Assembly (NCBI GenBank): GCA_024867545.1
Contig: JANFNE010000008.1
Location: 248,001 to 312,000 of the forward strand
Length of the DNA stretch: 64,000 nt
DNA from: Phytopythium helicoides
Taxonomy: Eukaryota > Oomycota > Peronosporomycetes > Pythiales > Pythiaceae
Reading direction: 5' to 3'
Shown piece after piece: positions 33,460 to 42,560 of this stretch. Every line of letters begins with the position of its first letter. Position 1 is the first letter of the stretch. The position numbers and the translations under genes are program-made. The notes below the pieces were generated by a model that was not told the DNA's origin, searched no databases, and saw only the letters and a program-made list of their open reading frames with translations.

Positions 33460-34185
33460 ATGGCTCGCTCGCTCTTCGTCTACGCGCTCTGCCTCGCGAT
33501 GTCCGCGCCACTGGCAGCCGCGGGAACGTACGGGACCGACAACGCGACGCAGCAGTGGCTGGAGTCGTTCCAGGGCCGCGCGACGACCGTGGCGGCGCCG
33601 ACCGACAGCTGCAAGGTGTGCTTCTACCAGGAGCCCAACTACGCCGGCGCCTCCTACTGCGTGGGCAAGCGAGACGCCTCGTGCACCACAGCGGCGCCCA
33701 TCTCGGCGCCGTCCACGATCGGTAGCATCAAGTTCTTCACGGAAGCCGACGGTTGTGAGCTCGTGACCAACGTGCGCGTCACGGTGCCGCCGTACGACCA
33801 GCGCGTCGACAGCTTCAGCGCCGATGTTGCCTCCACGGGATACGACTCCACGGTGCAGGAGCTGTTCGTAGAGCCTGCGGGCCGAGCGTGCTTCCTCGCC
33901 ACTGTCGACGCGACCCACCTCGGCCAGTGCTACACCAAGAGCGCCGCGTCCATCGAGACCATTTACAACAAGCTCTTCTCCGAGGTGCTGCTCTTCAAGA
34001 CCGAAGCCACCGACTTTTACGTCGTAGCGTTCGCCAACACGGGCGCCTCGCAGCGCAGCGACTCGCTCTCCAAGCGGTTCACGACCTCCAGCAGTAACCT
34101 GACAGTGAGCGCGAGCGGCGACTCGCTCGAGACGCTGGACGGCAAGATCCAGTCCTTCCAGTACGTGCCGTGCGCGCAGGCGTGA
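33460..34185 (+). CDS. Secreted Cys-containing protein with beta/gamma-crystallin-like motif
   Basis: 241 residues, single exon. The N-terminus is a clear signal peptide (MARSLFVYALCLAMSAPLAAAG, cut near 21-22). The mature part has a Greek-key-like segment CKVCFYQEPNYAGASYCVG (about 48-66), a pattern of Cys, aromatic and Gly residues as in beta/gamma-crystallins and I36-type inhibitors. Eight or so Cys in the mature chain suggest disulphides. Oomycetes secrete many such proteins; a role in the cell wall or host apoplast is speculative. No RXLR or LFLAK motif follows the signal peptide. The ATG is the one that gives the signal peptide; the frame is open further upstream without one. It ends 60 bp from the convergent neighbour. 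Confidence 0.82.
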   Translation: MARSLFVYALCLAMSAPLAAAGTYGTDNATQQWLESFQGRATTVAAPTDSCKVCFYQEPNYAGASYCVGKRDASCTTAAPISAPSTIGSIKFFTEADGCELVTNVRVTVPPYDQRVDSFSADVASTGYDSTVQELFVEPAGRACFLATVDATHLGQCYTKSAASIETIYNKLFSEVLLFKTEATDFYVVAFANTGASQRSDSLSKRFTTSSSNLTVSASGDSLETLDGKIQSFQYVPCAQA

Positions 34186-34245
34186 GCGAGGAGTTGCATG
34201 TGGGATCAATAGTACAGTGGCGTGTTAGTCCGAAGTCGAACCATT

Positions 34246-36006
34246 TCATAGCTCAAATTTTCGCTGCAGGTCGTCGTTCGGGTCGCTTGCCACAATCTGC
34301 GCACGCTGCTTGCTCCACACGAGTCGCGGCGGCAGCCCCGTGCTGTCGAACAAGTGCGCGTTGGGCACGCGCGTGGCAAGCAGTTTGAAGTTACGCGTCA
34401 CGAGCTTGGCGGCCACGTCGATGATCTCGTGGGGCACGTCGCGCCCGTACCCGTTGTTGCTGCGCTTGTGCACGCGCTCATACGCCACGTCGGCCGGCAC
34501 GTCCAGGCACACGACATGCGTGTCGAACCCCGCCGACTTGACCTGGTCGATCACACCCGCGTAGCTCGCGAATGACTTGCCGCTGCCATGCAGGATGATG
34601 TTTTTGCGGCACATGATGGCGCTGTGCAGATTCTTCTTGAGGATGAAGCGCGCTTCGTCGCGACAAAGCTGATACCTCGTCTGCGGTCCAGGTAACAGCG
34701 GCTTTTTGGCATCACCCGTTGGGTCCAAGTTCGCCTCATTGCCAAGCCCAATGTTTAGCATCGCATGGTAGAACTCGGGCAGCAGCGCGATGATGTCATC
34801 GACGTCAAAGTTGACAAAGTCAGCAAGTGAAAGCTCCCCGACCATGTCCAGGTGGCTCAGGATCGTCGACTTGCCCGCGCCAGGGATACCAATGAGCAGC
34901 ACAAACTTGGGGAATGAGATCCCCTGCGGCGCCGACTCGTACAGCTGGTGCGCGATGCGCGCGTGCAACCGTAGTCGCTCCTTGGTGAAGTATCCACGCG
35001 CGTCCGAGTGCAGATTGAAGGTCGAAGCAGCAGGCACGCGCGTCATGAGGTCGGCATCCACCTCGTGGATTGGTTTCGTGTCGCGGTGGCCAGGAACTGG
35101 GCTCACGTGCTTGTTCATCTCGCGCAGGATAGCTGCCGTCTTGCTAGGACTGGTAGTGGAGTCATCTACTGGAGCTAGCAACAACCGCTCAACGTCCTCG
35201 CCCACGTCGCGTGTGAAGCTCGCGTCACTCTGCGGGTCATACGTCGGGTGGGACGTATCGAGGAACAGCGGCCCGCACTGCTGGATCTCGTCCACGCGGA
35301 ACCGCGATCGCCGCAGAGCTGCAAGGAACCTCTCGATGCGCTGCGGGTCGTCCGCCATGTGCACAACCAGCGGCTGCGGTTCGCTCTTTTCCTCCTGCTC
35401 GGCCATACGCGAGCAGTTGGTGAGCGTGGGCACAACCTTGGGGTCGTCGCGCAGATCGACGACCTCGGCGCCGTACTCGTCGAGAATCTCCTGGAGCTGC
35501 TGCCAGCGCCGTCTTCGCGCGCGCAGCGGGCGATCGGGTCCCGCGGGCGCGTCTAGGCGCAGCAGCACCTGGGAGCGCAGCAGCAGCTGGTGGTTCTCGA
35601 CGCAGAAGCGGCGCGTGGTGACGTGGAAGAAGGTGACGGCCACGAGCGCGCGCAGGCGCTTCTTGAGCCCGGGCAGGTCGCGGTCGCGCAGCGAGCAGGA
35701 TATGGTGACGCGCGAGAGCTCGGGCACGGCCGTGGAGCGCACGCACAGGCTCGAGATGTTCTGGTCGGCGTAGGCGAACACGTCGGCCAGCTGCGCCAGC
35801 GTGCCCGGGCGGTTCACCACGAGCGCCGAGATGATGCGCTCCTCCCACCGCAGCGCCTCGGCGGGCCCAGCGCCCGCGCCTGCGCCTGCGCCTGCGCCTG
35901 AGGCGGAGCCAGCGCCCAGCGCGACGGACGCGGCGCGGAGCTGGCAGCGCGCGGCGGCGGGCGGCGGCAGGCGCCGAGGCAGCGCCCGCAGCGCTCGCGG
36001 CAGCAT
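34246..36006 (-). CDS. Acetolactate synthase regulatory subunit fused to zeta-toxin-like P-loop kinase
   Basis: 586 residues, single exon. Residues 1-30 are Arg/Ala/Leu-rich without acids, like a mitochondrial presequence. An Ala-Gly repeat (about 32-48) follows. Residues 56-130 form an ACT domain ([25 protein letters not shown]) and 170-250 resemble the second half of IlvH ([25 protein letters not shown]), so the front is a near-complete regulatory subunit of acetohydroxyacid synthase. Residues about 365-575 are a P-loop kinase with GIPGAGKST at 373-381 and a DVDDII motif at 401-406, resembling zeta-toxin-type phosphotransferases. The frame is continuous through the junction. What the kinase half phosphorylates is unknown. 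Head-to-head with DSS1. Confidence 0.82.
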   Translation of the reverse strand: MLPRALRALPRRLPPPAAARCQLRAASVALGAGSASGAGAGAGAGAGPAEALRWEERIISALVVNRPGTLAQLADVFAYADQNISSLCVRSTAVPELSRVTISCSLRDRDLPGLKKRLRALVAVTFFHVTTRRFCVENHQLLLRSQVLLRLDAPAGPDRPLRARRRRWQQLQEILDEYGAEVVDLRDDPKVVPTLTNCSRMAEQEEKSEPQPLVVHMADDPQRIERFLAALRRSRFRVDEIQQCGPLFLDTSHPTYDPQSDASFTRDVGEDVERLLLAPVDDSTTSPSKTAAILREMNKHVSPVPGHRDTKPIHEVDADLMTRVPAASTFNLHSDARGYFTKERLRLHARIAHQLYESAPQGISFPKFVLLIGIPGAGKSTILSHLDMVGELSLADFVNFDVDDIIALLPEFYHAMLNIGLGNEANLDPTGDAKKPLLPGPQTRYQLCRDEARFILKKNLHSAIMCRKNIILHGSGKSFASYAGVIDQVKSAGFDTHVVCLDVPADVAYERVHKRSNNGYGRDVPHEIIDVAAKLVTRNFKLLATRVPNAHLFDSTGLPPRLVWSKQRAQIVASDPNDDLQRKFEL

Positions 36007-36146
36007 GGAGGCGGCGGTCCCGGCGGTGGCGAGCGAGTCCAGACGTGCGCGTCCCTCGCGTCCCTCGTTGGAGCGCGCGCGCCCCGAATAGAGCGCCGTG
36101 GGGCGATCCGGCGTGGGGGGAGAAGCGGAAAGGACTCTGGGCGAGC
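36007..36146. promoter_or_regulatory. Very short divergent promoter, ALS-regulatory fusion / DSS1
   Basis: Only 140 bp separate the two divergent ATGs. It is highly GC-rich, with no TATA or CCAAT visible. The 5' UTRs must be very short or overlap. Confidence 0.5.
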
Positions 36147-36380
36147 ATGAGCGCGGCGGGTGACAAGAAGGGCAAGCTGAAGGAGGAGAAGGCGCCTGCG
36201 CTGGTGGTGGTGACGGAGGAGGACGACGAGTTCGAGGAGTTCGAGGACGCCGAGTGGACGGGCCAGGCCGAGGACAAGGAGGCGCACATCAAGCAGCAGT
36301 GGCAGGACGACTGGGACATCGACGACGCCGACGACGACTTCTGCAACCAGCTGCGCCGAGAGCTGCAGAAGGCCGCCTAG
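36147..36380 (+). CDS. SEM1: 26S proteasome complex subunit DSS1/SEM1
   Basis: 77-residue acidic protein, a small lid subunit of the 26S proteasome that also binds BRCA2-type and mRNA-export complexes. The two diagnostic acidic-aromatic blocks are present: [12 protein letters not shown] (about 25-36) and [14 protein letters not shown] (about 51-64), ending in a short amphipathic helix (CNQLRRELQ). Length fits the family (70-90). Upstream the frame is open but codon content changes, and ATG 36147 gives the normal N-terminus. It is intronless here, whereas many eukaryotic copies have an intron. Confidence 0.95.
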   Translation: MSAAGDKKGKLKEEKAPALVVVTEEDDEFEEFEDAEWTGQAEDKEAHIKQQWQDDWDIDDADDDFCNQLRRELQKAA

Positions 36381-36560
36381 GCGCAGGCCCGGGCCGCGGT
36401 AGCAGACTGCCGCGCGGTGCGGACCAAATAACCACGACTGCATGTTGCTTTGAGCGTGGGGTGTGCGTGCGTGCGAGTTCTCTGTGTGTGTGAGCTTTTT
36501 CTTCTTCTTGTCGTTACGTCTATCTCGTTCCCCATGTCATCACGGCAAGGGCGAGGGTGC

Positions 36561-37124
36561 CTAGTTCTTGAGGTGCTCAGGGGCCGAGGGCGTGTAGAGC
36601 GCGTCGCGCTTCCACTCGGGGACGTACTGCTTGAAGCGCTCCTGCTCCTCCTCCTCCTCCGTGTCGAAGAGGCTCTCGGGCTTGAAGTCGGCGTCGAGCT
36701 TGGGCTGCGCGGGCGCGTCGGCGTCGGCCTTGGGCTCTGCGCCGGGGGCCTTGGCGGCCAGCAGCTGCTTGATCTGCTCGAGCGACTGGCGCGTGTTGAG
36801 CACCTTGTCGAGCGGGTCGCGCACCTTGAACGTGTGGAAGCGCAGTATGGGGAAGCTGTTCTTGAGCTTGGCCTCGATCTCCTGCAGCACGGCGGGCGAC
36901 GTGTTGAACTGCGAGACCACCAGCTTGGCCTCGTAGTGGCGCTGCAGCTCGCCCCACCGGCGGTCCTCCACGCCGTAGCCCAGGCGCCGCTCGCCGCGGT
37001 TCTCGGTCGCGCGCACCACGCCGCCGTTGGCCGTGATGAGGCGCGCGCACTCCTGGAAAACGGCGGCCACGTCCTTGGGCGTCGCCTTGAGGTTCGTCAG
37101 CAGCACCTGCTTGTACAGCGGCAT
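36561..37124 (-). CDS. MRPS6: Mitochondrial small-subunit ribosomal protein bS6m
   Basis: 187 residues. The N-terminal 110 match ribosomal protein S6: LYKQVLLTNLKATPKDV start, RATENRGERRLGYGVEDRR loop, a YEAKLVVSQFNTSPAVLQEIEAKL strand-helix pair and LRFHTFKVRDPLD. It binds 16S-like rRNA with bS18 in the mitochondrial ribosome. The C-terminal extension (about 115-187) is acidic and Glu-rich. The start at 37124 gives the usual MPLYK-type N-terminus; an in-frame upstream stretch has no better ATG. No clear presequence, as in other mitochondrial S6 proteins. The 3' end converges with DSS1, 180 bp away. Confidence 0.92.
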   Translation of the reverse strand: MPLYKQVLLTNLKATPKDVAAVFQECARLITANGGVVRATENRGERRLGYGVEDRRWGELQRHYEAKLVVSQFNTSPAVLQEIEAKLKNSFPILRFHTFKVRDPLDKVLNTRQSLEQIKQLLAAKAPGAEPKADADAPAQPKLDADFKPESLFDTEEEEEQERFKQYVPEWKRDALYTPSAPEHLKN

Positions 37125-37704
37125 GGCGGGCGAGGAGCGGGCGAGGAGCGGGCGAGGTGGCGGGTGCGAGGGCGCTTTATGCGCTTCCAGGGCAGGCAGG
37201 CCACTGATTACTTTCGCCCAATGCCGCGCCGCCGTTTTACTATTGACCAATGGGAGACGGTTTTCACGCGGAGGAGATTCAGGATTGGCTGGAATAGTAT
37301 CGAGCCGCAATGCGCTGGTGGCAGCAAGGTCGCCGACGCAGTCACCTCCAATACGAGGTTTGCTTAGCTAACCTCTCGCGCGCTTTTGACTTGTCTGTGT
37401 TCTCAAGAGAACCAAACACCGGGCTAACAAGTCCCGAATTCTTTCATTGCTCGAATGGTTCCATCCAGCACGGGGAGGCTGACATCAATGGACGCACGCA
37501 ACTTTGGCGTAGGAGGATCTGCCGATGGCTACAAAGAGACCGACCTAGCAACCCTCTGGTGCGCGGGATACTTTGGACAGTTGAAAATACGTTTGGAAAT
37601 ATCGACGATCCGCGCCGCAAGACGATTGCAGCGATCTCCCCAGTGCTACAGCTTGTAAAGATTACCTTACTTGCCTGCTGGTCTCCGATGACTATGGTTG
37701 AGCA
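37125..37704. other. Upstream region of the bS6m gene with a CCAAT box
   Basis: About 580 bp. GACCAATGGGAG at 37245-37256 lies about 120 bp upstream of the bS6m start; the same 12-mer occurs at 61054-61065 before the SR-protein gene. The rest holds no convincing gene; overlapping frames on both strands lack motifs. Confidence 0.5.
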
Positions 37705-38126
37705 TTGTGCCTTGAAAGCATCGCGTACGAAGACGATGCTGTGAGCTCGGGTTTCGTGAGCAAGGAAACGACGATGACCGTTCTGAATGAGAGTGGTGTG
37801 GTGTTTGCGATACATGACCTCCGCGGTGCTCCTGCTGGCACTTTCGAATACTACGAGTCGACCTCTAGTACAGAGATGAAATCCACCATGGCGCACGAAA
37901 TGACAGCGATCACACACCAGATAAAACCGAATGAACTGATCCATAATGATGCGGCGGTGAACGAGTCAACCGTCATCGCAAAGCTCACGGCGATGCCAAG
38001 ATGGCCACCCAGGCCAATGTGCTTGTCTTCCCAGACACGAACAAGTTGACTGGATACATGAGCTTGATGCACCAGGACCTCGCTAAGCCCGTGAACGACG
38101 GCGAGTTGTCAAATTGGGATTGCTAG
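37705..38126 (+). pseudogene. Possible phosphotransacetylase-like relic
   Basis: Two overlapping frames read as one degenerate coding piece. The first (37705-37980) ends with LIHNDAAVNESTVIAK. The next, shifted by one or two bases near 37978, continues AHGDAKMATQANVLVFPDTN and stops at 38126. In phosphate acetyl/butyryltransferases a DAA(V/L) motif is followed about 25 residues later by ANVLVFPDLN, so the spacing and motif fit. No start, no N-terminal part and no family C-terminus are present. This is a motif-level match made by eye and could be chance. Confidence 0.33.
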
Positions 38127-38830
38127 CTGTCGCTTTCGATGCCTGGTTTGACAGCTACTAACTCGACAAGCACGCTTGATGCTGCGACTCAAAAGTAACA
38201 CTCTCGGAGCTAACCGGTCCGTCCGATGCATGCCACACCCCAGAAAACCGAGAAGTCCACATGCGCGACCGCCAGTCGCCGCATTCGATCGATCGCCCGC
38301 TTCAGCGTCTTCCCTAACGAAAGCCCGCAGCTGGCTCCCCGTGCCATTGCGCTGCCTGTCCAGTCGTCACCTCATCACTGGTGCTCCCTCGACCAAACCG
38401 ACAGTGCACCGCGCATTCACATTCGACAGCGAGCGCCTGACGTGGCGCGCGACGCGGGCGAGTGGGACGTGGACGCGCGAGCCGCTCGCGCTCGCCAGTA
38501 ATCAACCAGCGGGGTCGCCGCATCATGCGCCTCCGCGGCAAAGACTTGTATGCGTGAGCTGCAATCGCTTGACGGTGTGGCAAAGGTTCAACTTGCGTGT
38601 CCCACCTCATACATCGACAATTGATACCCCTCGGATCTCGATACAAGATGCGGTCCACCCCTTATACTCGGCGGCGTACCGCGCGGCCAGCATAATCACA
38701 CCTCCCACAGTTTATACTCTCCCCTCTCGGTCTCAGTCGCCGCCTTGGACACCAAGCACCTGGTCCGCTCCTTCCCCCGCCCCGGCGACGTCAGTCGGCG
38801 ATTCCCCCGCGAGCCCCAAGACCTGCAAGC
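38127..38830. other. Upstream region of the nucleotide-sugar transporter
   Basis: About 700 bp. The last 140 bp contain pyrimidine-rich stretches (CCCTCTCGGTCTCAG near 38713) and TTTATACT near 38711, which could be core promoter elements. Open frames running through this part and into the transporter are out of phase and not called. Confidence 0.45.
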
Positions 38831-39823
38831 ATGGCGACACCCAACGCGTGGATCGGGTACGCAGCCATGGCGCTGCTGGCCGTGCAGTTCGGGCTGCAGC
38901 CCATTTTGTACAAGGAGTTCGCGGCCGGCGCCAAGCACTCGTCCGTGCTGGTCATCGGCTGCGAGACCTTCAAGCTGCTGCTGGCCGCGCTCACGCTCGC
39001 CAGCTCCGGCAGCCTCGGCAAGGTGGCCAAGGCCTGGACGCTGCGCGAGTCGCTGGCGGCCTCGGGACTGCCCGCGTGCACCTACGCCGTGCAGAACGTG
39101 CTCATCCAGGTGGCCTACCAGCACCTGCCCTCCATCGTGTTCAACCTGCTCAACCAGACCAAGCTGCTCTGGTCGGCGCTCTTCATCCACCTGCTCATCG
39201 GCACCAAGTATTCGCTCGCCCAGTGCTTCTCCATGCTCACGCTGCTCGGCGCCGCCATGCTGCTCTCGCTCTCCAAGGACAGCGGCGGCGACGCGGCCGA
39301 CGCGCCGCCCATGTCGGTCGAGTTCGGACTCGTGCCCGTGCTGCTCGCCTCCATGCTCTCGGGGCTCGGCGCCGCCATCACGCAGCGCTCCATGCAGCAG
39401 CACAAGCGCGACGCGGCGCTCGTCACCATGGAGCTGTCGCTCTACGGCTCGCTCTTCCTCATGATGCCGGCCATCTGGTCCACCATTACCAAGACGCCGA
39501 GCGACGAGTCGCCCGCGGTCAACGCGCTCAAGTCGATTGACGCCGTGTTCGAGGGCTGCGACGTCTACACGCTCATCCCGGTCGTGAGCAACGCGTGTGG
39601 CGGTCTGCTCGTGGGCACCGTCACCAAGTACGTCGGCGGCGTGCTCAAGTCGTTCGCGCTCATCTGCGGTATCGCCTTCACGGCCTTCGTCGAGTCGTAC
39701 GTCTACGGCGCCGTGCTGCCGCGCGAAGTCTTCATCGCTGCCGCGCTCGTCGCCTTCAGCATGGCTATCTACTCGAGCTTCCCCTACGTCGACAAGTCCA
39801 AGCCCAAGGCCAAGAAGGAGTAG
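38831..39823 (+). CDS. Nucleotide-sugar transporter, SLC35A-like
   Basis: 330 residues, about ten hydrophobic segments, no intron. Golgi/ER antiporter that brings a nucleotide sugar (UDP-galactose, UDP-GlcNAc or CMP-sialate type) into the lumen. Family features: YAVQNVLIQVAYQHLPSIVFNLLNQTKLLWSALF corresponds to the conserved helix 3-4 region (NNL...QLKIL in animals), and GGLLVGTVTKYVGGVLKSFA near residue 255-275 matches the GGL...VKYADNILKGFA motif. The C-terminus is Lys-rich (KSKPKAKKE), a possible ER-retrieval signal. The start is the first ATG after a CAAGC context. The substrate cannot be told from sequence alone. Confidence 0.9.
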   Translation: MATPNAWIGYAAMALLAVQFGLQPILYKEFAAGAKHSSVLVIGCETFKLLLAALTLASSGSLGKVAKAWTLRESLAASGLPACTYAVQNVLIQVAYQHLPSIVFNLLNQTKLLWSALFIHLLIGTKYSLAQCFSMLTLLGAAMLLSLSKDSGGDAADAPPMSVEFGLVPVLLASMLSGLGAAITQRSMQQHKRDAALVTMELSLYGSLFLMMPAIWSTITKTPSDESPAVNALKSIDAVFEGCDVYTLIPVVSNACGGLLVGTVTKYVGGVLKSFALICGIAFTAFVESYVYGAVLPREVFIAAALVAFSMAIYSSFPYVDKSKPKAKKE

Positions 39824-40041
39824 GCTCGTGGCTCTCGCGTGCATGTCAGGGTACGTGTCGTGACATGGAGCAGTGCGTAAGGCAATAGAAAAGTGTTGAG
39901 TCACACGTGAATGCGCCGCACTGCGGACGAGGTGGATCCTCACTGTGGACGAGATGGTCCCCTCTGCAGATGATCAGACAGGATCGTGTGGACGAGACCG
40001 CAGGTGATCACGCAAGAGAAATTGGAGATGATCACATGACA

Positions 40042-41373
40042 TTATTTATTGTACGGGAGCACTAGACGACGAAGCCGGCGGTGAGGACGGGCTCGGGGCC
40101 GAACACGGCACCGCACGCGTCCACGTCGGCGTCCACAGGCGGCCGCTGGCGCGGGGACGGGCTCGTCCACGCTCTGGTCGGCGTCGTCGCCCTCGAGGAT
40201 CATGCGCCACAGGAACCGGTCGGTGGCCGCGTCGTCCGTACCGTCCGAATGGCCGGCCAGCTGCAGCAGCTGCATACACTCGAGCGCGACGCCGTCTACG
40301 TTGGCGGTGCCATCGGCCGTGGACCGGTGCAGCTGCGCGAGCTGGGCCTGCACGCACACGGCGTCCACCACGCTCGCGTCCGGCGCCGTGTGGACGAGCT
40401 GCTGCGTGAGCTGCACGAACCGCGAGGACGGCAGCGCCAGCAGCGAGGCCATGGTGGCCGCGCTAGGACGCGCCATCATGCGCGCGGCCGCGGCGTCCAC
40501 GATCGCGTCCACGAGCGGCTCGCAGCCGAGCTCGGCGTCCACCGCGCGGACGGCGGCCGTCATGTCAACCACGGGCGTGGCGTCGTCTGCGAGGCGCTGC
40601 GAGCGCAGGAAGTCGAGCACGCGGTCGCGGACAAGCACAGCCGAGCGCATCTCGAGGCGGATGGCCGCGCGCACGAGGTCCACGGCAGCGGCCAGCGTGG
40701 TGGCTGCGCCGAGCGCGAGCTCACCCGTGTACATGAAGACGGAGAGCAGCTCGAAGGCGAGCGCGCCTCCGGGGAATCCGTCGAGGCGTAGTACTGGCGC
40801 ATGGTGTCCTGCTGCCGCCAGCGGTCGCGCCTGGCGGTGCAGCAGCGCGCTCTCGAGCAGCACCGGGTGCTTGTGCAGGTTGAACTGGGCGCCGGCCACG
40901 AGCACGACGAGGTTGCATGCGTGTCTCCGCGCGAGCCACTGCGGCCACTCGCAGAGCGCGCGCGCGTGGGGCTCGGCGGGTCCGTCGAGGCGCAGCAGCG
41001 CGCGCAGGTCGGCCAAGTCTGCGTCGTCTGCGCGTGGCTTCTTGAGCCCTGGCGCTGCGGCGGTCGGCAGCGCGCGCTTGCGGACGGCGGGGGCGGGCGC
41101 CGAGGCCGAGGCGAGGCGTGCGGCGCGGCCGTTGGTGGTCACGAGGTTGCGGCAGTGGCAGCAGGTGGCGCGGTTGCTGTGCACGCAGCGGTCGTCGCGC
41201 GAGCAGCCGGGGCGCTTGCAGGCGCGGCCGTTGCCCTCGCGCCGCGAGCCGCAGCGGCCTGGCGCGTGGATGCCGCAGCGGCCGTCGCACGCGCAGTGCA
41301 TGCACTGGCCGGGCAGTCCCGAGCACGTGGGGAGCGAGCAGGCCTTGCGGAGCTTGCGCGGCGGCTTGGACAT
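40042..41373 (-). CDS. BTB-domain protein with N-terminal Cys/His-rich region
   Basis: 443 residues from the ATG at 41373. Residues 12-74 are Cys/His-rich (CSLPTC, CMHCACDGRCGIH, CCHC), likely zinc-binding repeats. A nuclear-signal-like KKPR follows. A BTB/POZ fold spans about 152-260 (CNLVVLVAGAQFNLHKHPVLL, VFMYTGEL), then a helical BACK-like part. BTB proteins often adapt substrates to CUL3 ligases. The last 42 codons are Arg-rich and unlike the rest. A one-base shift near 40150 would instead give an ordinary ending (GPEPVLTAGFVV) and a TAG at 40062-40064, just before an AATAAA. The current reading frame's stop lies inside that AATAAA-like signal, so an indel is likely. Confidence 0.72.
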   Translation of the reverse strand: MSKPPRKLRKACSLPTCSGLPGQCMHCACDGRCGIHAPGRCGSRREGNGRACKRPGCSRDDRCVHSNRATCCHCRNLVTTNGRAARLASASAPAPAVRKRALPTAAAPGLKKPRADDADLADLRALLRLDGPAEPHARALCEWPQWLARRHACNLVVLVAGAQFNLHKHPVLLESALLHRQARPLAAAGHHAPVLRLDGFPGGALAFELLSVFMYTGELALGAATTLAAAVDLVRAAIRLEMRSAVLVRDRVLDFLRSQRLADDATPVVDMTAAVRAVDAELGCEPLVDAIVDAAAARMMARPSAATMASLLALPSSRFVQLTQQLVHTAPDASVVDAVCVQAQLAQLHRSTADGTANVDGVALECMQLLQLAGHSDGTDDAATDRFLWRMILEGDDADQSVDEPVPAPAAACGRRRGRVRCRVRPRARPHRRLRRLVLPYNK

Positions 41374-42560
41374 GCTGGCGGGCGAGCGGACCGGCGACTC
41401 TCGCGGCGGATTTCGCACTGACCGCCGCCCGCGGACCTGCGGCAAACAAGTCTCGGGGCTTGCGGACCTGCAGACGGGGGGGATGGGCCGCAAAATTCCG
41501 TCCGGTGGCCGGTCAACTTCGGCGTGCGCAACGATGGCGGTATACAAACAGCAAGAGAGAGAAGGCGTACCGTAGGGTGGCGCAGCGGCGCACAGTCATC
41601 GATCGTGGCCCGGCGCTGCGACTTGACAGGTGCAGCGGGCGGTTGCGGCGCTTTCGGATGACGCGATCAGCACTGCGGGAAGATAACTTACGGGAAGATA
41701 TTCGCGTTCGTGGTGGCTTCTCTTGGTGTTTGGAGGCGACGGCGCGATAATAATAATTGAACCCAGTCTCAAAGGCGTAAGTTTCACTACGGTACAGTAC
41801 TCGTTGATCCAGTCGAGAGCCCACATGGCAGCCCGGTTTGGGTGAGGCAACATGCGGCAACCACACAGCACACCTCACACGCAACCGACGAGCGCGCGAC
41901 GCCGTAGAATCGCACATGTGGCAACGAAAGTGGCTCGCTGGGCTCTATGGAGCAGACGCGTTCGCGCCGCGCAATGGAATGAGCAGCGGCTTGCACACTC
42001 GAAAGGATTGCCAAGCAAACGCGCGGATCCTGCATACGTGTAACCAGCGACGAATTGAACTAGAAGCCACGGGGTTCTCCTCCTCAAGAGACGGTGAGAC
42101 GGCGATGAAGTAGGACCGAGGCGAGAGTTGGGACACGAGAGGAAGAGAGAGCGAGAGAGAAAAACCGAGCGAGAATCGAGGGCTGAAGCAGCGCCGAACG
42201 CCGCCAGGAGCCAAGCGGCCGACCCGCGAGTGTCGGTCCGTGGCGGCGTCATCCACCCGCCCGATCTCTGACATGTTTACCCCGTCGCGGTGGACCCAAG
42301 CGCCATACTTATGTACTGTATGCCCATACAAAGCGCGAGTCGACGAGTCTCAGCAAGCGCATGGCGCGCGGCCCACTCTTTTGTCCCACGCTTTCACGCG
42401 CGAGGATGACACCGACGATCTTCTTACGTAACTACCCTGAATAGAGCGCGGTTGCGACCAGCGCAACAAACATTCACAACACGCTGATTGCGGAGGCCGC
42501 GCTGGCCCGTCCCTCGTCAACACGGCATCCATCTCCATTCCCAACAGCTCCTCTCACCAT
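41374..42560. other. Intergenic region between BTB and ECM29 genes
   Basis: About 1.2 kb, upstream of the BTB gene and downstream of ECM29. It has a GA-rich tract near 42130-42175 (GAGAGGAAGAGAGAGCGAGAG) and no recognisable coding motif on either strand. Small frames up to 134 codons overlap each other and are not called. Confidence 0.55.

Noticed and set aside
38176..39540. 454-codon + strand frame overlapping the nucleotide-sugar transporter
   Set aside because: Out of phase with the clear transporter frame; its second half is Arg/Ala/His-rich shadow sequence.
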